The notes below the pieces were generated by a model. It searched no databases. It saw only the letters and a program-made list of their open reading frames with translations, and was not told where the DNA came from. Positions 58,736 through 64,000 of a stretch of DNA of 64,000 nt are shown here, in pieces (the first letter of the stretch is position 1; the number at the start of each line of letters is the position of its first letter). This DNA comes from Pseudarthrobacter phenanthrenivorans Sphe3 (GTDB lineage Bacteria > Actinomycetota > Actinomycetes > Actinomycetales > Micrococcaceae), in contig NC_015145.1 of NCBI RefSeq assembly GCF_000189535.1, positions 3,410,001 through 3,474,000 on the forward strand, in the 5' to 3' direction. A program made the translations under genes and the position numbers.

Positions 58736-60169
58736 TCAGTTGCTCCGGCGAAGGTCGGCGCCGAGGTCCAGGTCCTCGATCCGGACCGGCAGCGACGACT
58801 CCAGCGAACGGTTGCCGGCGATGCCGACCGAGACGGACCGCAGCCCGTCCAGGTAGCCCGACGGGCGCCCAAGGGGATCGTCGCCCGGACCGTTGAACAG
58901 GTCAGAGAGCAGGAGTTCGTCACCGCCGCCGTGGCCGCCTTCCCCGTTGATGATCGGCACCTCGTAGGCTGCCTCCCAGTGGCGCTGGACCACCAGGCGT
59001 TCGCCGTTGCGGCGCACCGCGTCCTCTTCCTCCACGGGCGTGGCGCTCGGGTCCACCACGGTCTTCTTGTCCGTGCTGTGCAGGACGGCGGCGCGTTCCA
59101 CCACCTCCAGCTCGGCACGGCCTTCGGTGCCGTTGACCGCCACGCGGTAGCCCTCCCAGGGGCTGTGCGCGTTCAGCGAGTAGCTCAGGCGCGGGCCGCC
59201 CTGGTACTCCACCACCAGCGCGAGGTTGTCCTCGATGGTGATGCCGCCGGTGAAGACATCCTGGTCACGGCGGTAGCCGTCGTAGTGCTCGTTGTCCAGG
59301 AAGAGGGCCTTGAGCCGCTCGTCCTCCCTCAGGTCAAGCGCGAACGGATCCTTCTCACGGGCGGGGGCTTCGGCGTCGGGCGTGCCGCGCTCAGGACGCG
59401 GGCCCAGGCCACGCTCTGCTGCGTTCTTATCGCCGTAGAACTTCAGCCCGCCGGAGGCGAAGACTCGCTCCGGGACGTCGTCGATCCACCAGTTGACCAG
59501 GTCGAAGTGGTGGGAGGCCTTGTGGATGAGCAGGCCGCCTGAGTTCTTCTTTTCCCGGTGCCAGCGGCGGAAGTAGTCTGCACCGTGCACGGTGTCCAGG
59601 ACCCAGCTGAAGTCGATGGAGGTGACCTTGCCGATCACGCCGCTCTGGATGATTTCCTTCAGTGCGCTGTTCCGCGGTGAGTAGCGGTAGTTGAAGGTGA
59701 CCACTACGTTCCGGCCGGTCTCCTGCACGGCCTGGGTGATGCGGCGGCAGCCTTCAGCGTCGATAGTGAGGGGCTTTTCGACGACGACGTCCGCCCCGGC
59801 ACGGAGTCCCTCCACGATGTAGTCGGCGTGGGTGTAGTCCGGAGTGGTGACGATGACGCGGTCGATGTTGTTGGCCTGGATGAAAGCAGTGAGTTGGGCC
59901 GGATCGAAGGATGCAACCGGTCCCGGTGCGCCCAGTTCCTGGATGAGCTGCTGGTAGAACTCCACGCGGCCGGGGTTGACGTCTGAAAAGGCCACCAGTT
60001 CAGCGGTGCCGGCGTAGTTGCCGTAGATGGCACGGATGTACATCTCGGACCGTCCGCCGGTGCCGATCAGTGTGATCCGCGCTTTGCCGCTGCGGCCTGC
60101 TGCACCTTCGGCGGTGCCTGCGGCTGCTGCAGCCGCTGCGTCAGTACTGGACTCGGCTGTGTTGACCAT
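58736..60169 (-). CDS. Gfo/Idh/MocA family oxidoreductase (third)
   Basis: Protein of 477 aa, longer than the family average because of a C-terminal region with acidic loops. The N-terminus has about 25 residues rich in Ala before the Rossmann motif ITLIGTGGRSEMYIRAIYG; conserved VVEKPLTID and HKASHHFDLVNWW follow. It differs clearly from the two VGVHGFG-type proteins in this window. First gene of the minus-strand operon ending with the aldehyde dehydrogenase gene; a LacI-type operator lies 84 nt before its start. Substrate unknown. Confidence 0.83.
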   Translation of the reverse strand: MVNTAESSTDAAAAAAAGTAEGAAGRSGKARITLIGTGGRSEMYIRAIYGNYAGTAELVAFSDVNPGRVEFYQQLIQELGAPGPVASFDPAQLTAFIQANNIDRVIVTTPDYTHADYIVEGLRAGADVVVEKPLTIDAEGCRRITQAVQETGRNVVVTFNYRYSPRNSALKEIIQSGVIGKVTSIDFSWVLDTVHGADYFRRWHREKKNSGGLLIHKASHHFDLVNWWIDDVPERVFASGGLKFYGDKNAAERGLGPRPERGTPDAEAPAREKDPFALDLREDERLKALFLDNEHYDGYRRDQDVFTGGITIEDNLALVVEYQGGPRLSYSLNAHSPWEGYRVAVNGTEGRAELEVVERAAVLHSTDKKTVVDPSATPVEEEDAVRRNGERLVVQRHWEAAYEVPIINGEGGHGGGDELLLSDLFNGPGDDPLGRPSGYLDGLRSVSVGIAGNRSLESSLPVRIEDLDLGADLRRSN

Positions 60170-60252
60170 GAGGGGTCCCTTTCGAAAGCTGATACCCGGC
60201 CGCACCGGCGGCCACTGAAGTTCACGGTGGGCGCTCTGCAGCGCCCTTCCCA

Positions 60253-60266
60253 AGAAAGCGTTTTCT
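60253..60266. promoter_or_regulatory. LacI-type operator (AGAAAGCGTTTTCT), family B
   Basis: A 14-bp palindrome with one mismatch, lying 16 nt downstream of the minus-strand -10-like TACAAA. Confidence 0.65.
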
Positions 60267-60328
60267 CGGTTTGCTATTAGATTTGTACCAACCCAAGAAG
60301 CCTCCCGTCAACCATTATCAGCCTTGGG

Positions 60329-60342
60329 AGAAAGCGCTTTCT
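60329..60342. promoter_or_regulatory. LacI-type operator (AGAAAGCGCTTTCT), family B, perfect palindrome
   Basis: The only perfect 14-bp palindrome of the family and the best candidate for the consensus. It is upstream of both the Gfo/Idh/MocA operon and the LacI gene. Confidence 0.7.
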
Positions 60343-60408
60343 AGTAGTAGCCCCGACCGTGACTGCCTGCGGACCCGGAATCTTGCGGGAAAACACTGGA
60401 AAACAATA

Positions 60409-60421
60409 GAAATCGCTTTCC
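60409..60421. promoter_or_regulatory. LacI-type operator (GAAATCGCTTTCC), family B
   Basis: Weaker member of the family, one base from GAAAGCGCTTTC, on the LacI-gene side of the region. A position for autoregulation. Confidence 0.5.
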
Positions 60422-60551
60422 CGTACCGGTATATGCTGTGAACCAACATGCCCTCGGGCAAAGCGGCAAAGGAACTGCCACCGCAGCAGCAATGTCCAAG
60501 GCAGGAGCATGCGCCGGGCCCGGTGCCCGCAGCGCCAAGGAAGGGACCAGG

Positions 60552-61586
60552 ATGGTCAGGAGATCGGCGACCGGCAGGATCGGGATAGCGGATGTTGCCG
60601 TGAAGGCTGGGGTTTCGCACGCTACGGTGTCCCGCGTCATGAACGGCAACTTCACGGTGGATCCGGAGATTGCCGCGCGGGTCCGGGCGGCCGCGGCTGA
60701 GCTGAAATACCAGCCAAATCCGGTGGGGCGCAGCCTTGCCCTCGGCAAGACGGACACCATCGGCATCGTTGTCCCTGACCTGGCAAACCCCACTTTCCAG
60801 GCCATCCTGCGGGGCTTGAGCCGGGCTGCGGCCCAGGACGGCTACCGGGTGCTCATCGCGGACTCCTTTGAAGTCTCCAGTGAGGAGTCCATCCTTGCCG
60901 GCGAAGCCCGGCGCCGGTGCGACGGCCTGGTCCTGTGCGCTCCCCGCATGACCGACGCGGAACTGGAAGAGATTGCCCCCTCCCTGCGGCCCCTTGTGCT
61001 GATCAACCGGACCACGGCCGCCGCGGATGTTCCCAGCCTGGTGGTGGACTATGGGCAGGGCGTTCAGGACATCGCAGAACACCTGGTGGAACTTGGCCAT
61101 ACCCGCCTGGCCTTTCTTTCCGGGCCTCCGCGCAGCGCTTCAAACAACCTCCGGCTCCAGGGCCTGGAGACGTTCAAGGCCGCCCACCCGCAGGTCGAGG
61201 TCATCATGCTTGAGGGCGGCTCGGACTTCGATACCGGACACGAGGCCGTGGACGCGGTACTGGAAAGCGGTGCCACCGGGATCCTGGCCTTCAATGACCT
61301 CGTGGCCATGGGGCTCATGAGCGGGCTTCACGAACGCGGCCTCGATGTTCCTGGTGACATTTCCGTCACCGGCTTCGACGACATCCCCTTTGCCAAATAC
61401 ACGACGCCGGCGCTGACCACGGCCGCGGTTCCCATCACCGAACTCGGCGAGCAGGCGTGGCATCAACTGCGGGCCCTTATCCGCAACGAGGAGAGCGACA
61501 CGCCCGGCAGCCGGTACCAGCCGCGCCTCCAGGTCAGGTCCAGCAGCGGCCCCGCCAAAGCCCCGCGCTCAACGGTGCACGGCTAA
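60552..61586 (+). CDS. LacI-family transcriptional regulator (glycan locus)
   Basis: Protein of 344 aa. HTH: IGIADVAVKAGVSHATVSRVMNG, hinge helix NPVGRSLALGKTDTIGIVVPDLANP, effector domain to ISVTGFDDIPFAKYTTPALTT. ATG 60552 has AAGGGACCAGG as ribosome binding site; in-frame ATG 60492 and GTG 60438 would add an unusual Ala/Gly-rich tail. Three palindromes of the AGAAAGCGCTTTCT type lie upstream and seven more precede other glycan genes, so this protein is the likely master regulator of the second regulon. Effector unknown. Confidence 0.88.
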   Translation: MVRRSATGRIGIADVAVKAGVSHATVSRVMNGNFTVDPEIAARVRAAAAELKYQPNPVGRSLALGKTDTIGIVVPDLANPTFQAILRGLSRAAAQDGYRVLIADSFEVSSEESILAGEARRRCDGLVLCAPRMTDAELEEIAPSLRPLVLINRTTAAADVPSLVVDYGQGVQDIAEHLVELGHTRLAFLSGPPRSASNNLRLQGLETFKAAHPQVEVIMLEGGSDFDTGHEAVDAVLESGATGILAFNDLVAMGLMSGLHERGLDVPGDISVTGFDDIPFAKYTTPALTTAAVPITELGEQAWHQLRALIRNEESDTPGSRYQPRLQVRSSSGPAKAPRSTVHG

Positions 61587-61609
61587 CCCCCTGCCCGAAA
61601 ACTCGGCGG

Positions 61610-62320
61610 CTAGGGGCGGATTGGCACCGTACCTCCGGAAGCCAGCCCCGCCTCTTTGTAGTAGCCCTCGATGTGTGCCGCCACCAACTGTGCCGCCCGC
61701 TCGCCGTCGTCATTCTGCACGGCGGCCAGGATGTCACGGTGCTCGCACCTCAACCGTGCGGCCGTGGCATTCCAGTCCGGGAGATTTCCGGTGAGCCTTG
61801 ACGCGTAGCCGGTAATGGATTCCCGCAAGGAACCCATCATGGCACTGACCACGGCGTTTCCGGCAGCATCGGCCAGGGCAAGGTGGAAGCGGACATCCAA
61901 GGCCAGGAATTCGTCCACGCCAACAGTTTCAGCGTCCATCTCGGCGAGGAGTCGGGCGGCCGCTTGCAGTTCCGGTGAATCGCGCCGGGCGTGCGCCACC
62001 GCCCACGACTCCAACAACACCCGGGTTTCCACGATGTCCGCCACGGGAAGGTGCTGGGTGGCAACGTGCAGCCGCAGGGCAGAGCCGAGTGCCGCCGTCG
62101 GATCTGAAATGACGACAGTTCCGGCGTCCGGGCCCGAGCCGACGCCGGCCCGCACCACACCCATGGCTTCCAGGATGCGGATAGCCTCCCTGACGGATGT
62201 CCTGGACACCTTCAACTGCTCGGCCAGTGAGCGTTCGGCGGGAAGCCTGCCGCCCACGGCGAGGCGTCCCTCGGAAAGCTGGTTCTCTATCCAGGCCAGG
62301 ACAAGCTGATGCGTCTTCAT
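61610..62320 (-). CDS. FadR-type GntR transcriptional regulator, probable LldR
   Basis: Protein of 236 aa. Winged helix: LPAERSLAEQLKVSRTSVREAIRILEAMGVV; the FCD effector domain follows with VETRVLLESWAVAHA and the metal-binding pattern seen in DVRFHLALADAAGN and the late HRDI / AHIEGYY. It is divergent from lldD with two palindromes in between, so L-lactate is the likely effector. Confidence 0.88.
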   Translation of the reverse strand: MKTHQLVLAWIENQLSEGRLAVGGRLPAERSLAEQLKVSRTSVREAIRILEAMGVVRAGVGSGPDAGTVVISDPTAALGSALRLHVATQHLPVADIVETRVLLESWAVAHARRDSPELQAAARLLAEMDAETVGVDEFLALDVRFHLALADAAGNAVVSAMMGSLRESITGYASRLTGNLPDWNATAARLRCEHRDILAAVQNDDGERAAQLVAAHIEGYYKEAGLASGGTVPIRP

Positions 62321-62336
62321 GCAGACATCCTAGTTG

Positions 62337-62353
62337 ATGTGGTCGGACCACAT
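62337..62353. promoter_or_regulatory. GntR (LldR-like) operator 1
   Basis: ATGTGGTCGGACCACAT is a perfect palindrome around one central base with the TGGTCnGACCA core of FadR-type operators. It begins 16 nt upstream of the regulator start. Confidence 0.8.
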
Positions 62354-62361
62354 GCCCTAGA

Positions 62362-62378
62362 GTGTGGTTAGACCACAC
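62362..62378. promoter_or_regulatory. GntR (LldR-like) operator 2
   Basis: GTGTGGTTAGACCACAC, one mismatch from a palindrome, centred 25 nt from the first site and 46 nt before lldD. Paired sites suggest looping or cooperative binding. Confidence 0.78.
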
Positions 62379-62424
62379 AGGGGTCCGCGGTTGCGGGCCT
62401 GTCACCGGCCCAACGGAGGACGCC

Positions 62425-63768
62425 ATGACCCACACCATCCAGCCCAACAACCCCGAGGCCACTCCCGCCCCGGATGCCACGGATGTTCCCGTAGCCTCCG
62501 CGCCCGCAGCCACCCCTGCCACCACCACCGCCGCCGTGCCTGCCGCCCTCAAGCGGCGGATCCCCAAGTACTCTGACCTCGCTCCCCTGATGCAGTTCAA
62601 GAAGCCGGAGTTCAGCAAGGAAGCCCGGCTGAAGCGGGCCAGCACCGTCTGGGAACTGCGGGACATCGCCAAGCGGCGCACACCGCAGGCGCCCTTTGAC
62701 TACACCGACGGCGCAGCTGAAGGGGAAATCACCCTCCGCCGCGCACGCCAGGCGTTCCTGGATATCGAGTTCCGTCCGGGCATCCTCCGCAACGTTTCCG
62801 CGATCGACCTCAGCACCGAGATCCTGGGCAAGCCCTCGAGGCTGCCGGTCGGCATCGCACCCACCGGATTTACCCGGATGATGCAGTCCGAAGGCGAGTA
62901 CGCGGGCTCCCAGGCGGCGGAAGCCGCCGGTATCCCCTACACCCTTTCCACCATGGGCACCGCCTCCATCGAGGACGTGGCCGCTGCCGCACCCAACGGC
63001 CGCAACTGGTTCCAGCTCTACCTGTGGACTGACCGGGAGCGCTCACTGGAACTCATCGAGCGGGCCGCCAAGGCCGGCAACGACACCCTCATGGTCACCG
63101 TGGACACCGCCGTGGCCGGCGCCCGCCTCCGTGACGTCCGCAACGGCATGACCATCCCGCCGGCGCTGACCCTCAAGACCGTCCTGGACGCGTCCTACCG
63201 GCCCGCCTGGTGGTTCAACTTCCTCACCCACGAGCCGCTCACCTTCGCGTCACTCTCCCGGTACACCGGCACCGTGGCGGACCTGATCAACTCGATGTTC
63301 GACCCCACCCTGACTTTCGAGGACCTGGACTGGCTGCGCGAAACGTGGAAGGGCAAGCTGGTGGTCAAAGGCATCCAGACCGTGGAGGATGCACGCCGCG
63401 TGGTTGACCACGGCGCTGACGGCATCGTCCTGTCCAACCACGGGGGCCGCCAGCTGGACCGGGCGCCCATCCCGTTCCACCTGCTGCCCGAGGTGAAGCA
63501 GGCCTTTACCGCGGACAACACGGACGCAGCGATCATGCTGGACACCGGCATCATGAGCGGCGCGGACATCGTGGCGGCCCTGGCCCTGGGCGCCGACTTC
63601 ACGCTGGTCGGCCGAGCCTATCTGTACGGCCTGATGGCCGGCGGCCGTGCCGGCGTTGACCGTATGCTGCAGATTCTGGAAAAGGACATGGCCCGCACAA
63701 TGGCCCTGCTCGGCGTGTCCAGGATCTCGGAGCTCACTCCGGACCACGTGCGCCTGCTCAAGAACTAA
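62425..63768 (+). CDS. lldD: L-lactate dehydrogenase (FMN-dependent, quinone-linked)
   Basis: Alpha-hydroxy-acid oxidase family protein of 447 aa that oxidises L-lactate to pyruvate at the membrane. FMN-site and catalytic segments: [57 protein letters not shown] and [13 protein letters not shown] with catalytic His339. An Ala/Pro/Thr-rich tail of about 40 residues precedes the domain. ATG 62425 follows ACGGAGGACGCC. The rhamnose pathway in this window ends in L-lactate, so the gene fits the locus though it has its own regulator. Confidence 0.93.
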   Translation: MTHTIQPNNPEATPAPDATDVPVASAPAATPATTTAAVPAALKRRIPKYSDLAPLMQFKKPEFSKEARLKRASTVWELRDIAKRRTPQAPFDYTDGAAEGEITLRRARQAFLDIEFRPGILRNVSAIDLSTEILGKPSRLPVGIAPTGFTRMMQSEGEYAGSQAAEAAGIPYTLSTMGTASIEDVAAAAPNGRNWFQLYLWTDRERSLELIERAAKAGNDTLMVTVDTAVAGARLRDVRNGMTIPPALTLKTVLDASYRPAWWFNFLTHEPLTFASLSRYTGTVADLINSMFDPTLTFEDLDWLRETWKGKLVVKGIQTVEDARRVVDHGADGIVLSNHGGRQLDRAPIPFHLLPEVKQAFTADNTDAAIMLDTGIMSGADIVAALALGADFTLVGRAYLYGLMAGGRAGVDRMLQILEKDMARTMALLGVSRISELTPDHVRLLKN

Positions 63769-63784
63769 GCGCCCAACCCAACTG

Positions 63785-63834
63785 GGTAGCGCCAAGTGTC
63801 GTTTTCAACCCTCAAAACGACACTTGGCGCTACC
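63785..63834. repeat. 50-nt palindrome, copy 2
   Basis: GGTAGCGCCAAGTGTCGTTTT (63785-63805) is the exact reverse complement of 63814-63834, loop CAACCCTC. The arms match copy 1 at 9465-9516. The flank CCCAACT is also shared, in the orientation that shows copy 2 is inverted relative to copy 1. It starts 16 nt after the lldD stop, between convergent genes. Confidence 0.9.
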
Positions 63835-63850
63835 TACTTGGGGTGCTGGG

Positions 63851-64000
63851 CTACTTCTTGCGGCCGAATTTGGGGAGATTGGGGAGGTTGGCCAGGAGGT
63901 CCGCCGCTTTGGTGGCGGCGCGGCCCACGGTCCGGCCGATCTGTTGCGGCACGGTGTCATCGCTCAGGGGCGCCGTGGTCCCGCCGGGAATGACGACGGC
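63851..64000 (-). CDS. C-terminal end of an unidentified protein
   Basis: The last 49 codons of a minus-strand gene that begins outside the window. It reads AVVIPGGTTAPLSDDTVPQQ and ends LLANLPNLPKFGRKK before TAG at 63853-63851. The basic tail gives no hint to the function. The frame is open to the window edge. Confidence 0.55.
   Translation of the reverse strand, partial: AVVIPGGTTAPLSDDTVPQQIGRTVGRAATKAADLLANLPNLPKFGRKK

Larger units (their letters stand above)
60170..60551. other. Divergent control region with three LacI-type operators (382 nt)
   Basis: Region between the Gfo/Idh/MocA gene (-) and the second LacI gene (+). It contains the sites at 60253, 60329 and 60409 and, on the minus strand, a promoter-like pair TTGACG (60311-60306), 18 nt, TACAAA (60287-60282). 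The plus-strand half from 60440 is open in the LacI frame; codons upstream of 60552 could extend that protein. Confidence 0.6.

Noticed and set aside
1..64000. tRNA, rRNA or insertion sequences
   Set aside because: No cloverleaf-like stretch, rRNA-like sequence, transposase or terminal-repeat pair was recognised by reading; a tRNA scan would be needed to exclude a tRNA fully.

Overview
The window is high-GC DNA from an actinobacterium, most likely Arthrobacter/Pseudarthrobacter (Micrococcaceae). Reasons: a System II cytochrome c maturation operon (resB-ccsB), the Rex / glutaredoxin-like / SerB-like HAD / bS22 / excisionase-like HTH neighbourhood that also occurs around Rv0500A-Rv0508 in Mycobacterium tuberculosis, frequent GTG starts, and several ABC sugar importers with no ATPase gene beside them. 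The genus is an inference; there is no rRNA or other phylogenetic marker here.

Layout. 1-11.5 kb is housekeeping: the start of an Hsp70-fold gene, a minus-strand operon for cytochrome c maturation (phosphatase, TlpA-like lipoprotein, CcdA, ResB, CcsB), a YceI protein behind MarR-like palindromes, two related small membrane proteins (one with Tyr-Gly-Gln repeats), rex, a glutaredoxin-like gene, a HAD phosphatase, bS22, a small HTH protein and a class I DAHP synthase. The DAHP synthase is preceded by a putative attenuator whose leader peptide carries Trp-Tyr-Ala-Tyr-Phe. From 11.5 to about 63.8 kb the window is largely one locus for plant cell-wall glycans, above all rhamnogalacturonan I, interrupted at 22.9-26.5 kb by unrelated small genes (a broken phosphotransferase, a spore-photoproduct-lyase-like radical SAM protein, a C39-like lipoprotein).

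How the glycan genes fit together. Three permease pairs with four binding proteins import oligosaccharides; none has an ATPase here, so a shared MsiK-type ATPase elsewhere is expected. The enzymes lack signal peptides and should act in the cytoplasm: CE12 and CE7 esterases plus a third esterase-like hydrolase, GH78 alpha-L-rhamnosidase, GH42 beta-galactosidase, GH95 glycosidase, a DUF1961 protein and three Gfo/Idh/MocA proteins (one fused to a PmoA domain). L-Rhamnose then goes through RhaM, RhaI, RhaB and the bifunctional aldolase/dehydrogenase RhaEW to DHAP and L-lactate; LldD, behind its own GntR regulator, can oxidise lactate to pyruvate. Uronic-acid-derived material has a separate branch: enolase-superfamily sugar-acid dehydratase, KdgD and 2-oxoglutarate-semialdehyde dehydrogenase, with an SDR and another Gfo/Idh/MocA protein.

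Control. Two LacI-family regulators are present, and two palindrome families recur upstream of the glycan operons: TGAAACGATTCA-like (five sites) and AGAAAGCGCTTTCT-like (ten sites). The first clusters at the rhamnose regulator gene at 21.9 kb and the second at the regulator gene at 60.6 kb, which suggests two overlapping regulons. Other notable items are an in-frame stop in one permease gene, a near-perfect 50-nt palindrome present at both ends of the window, and a degenerate M24-fold protein.
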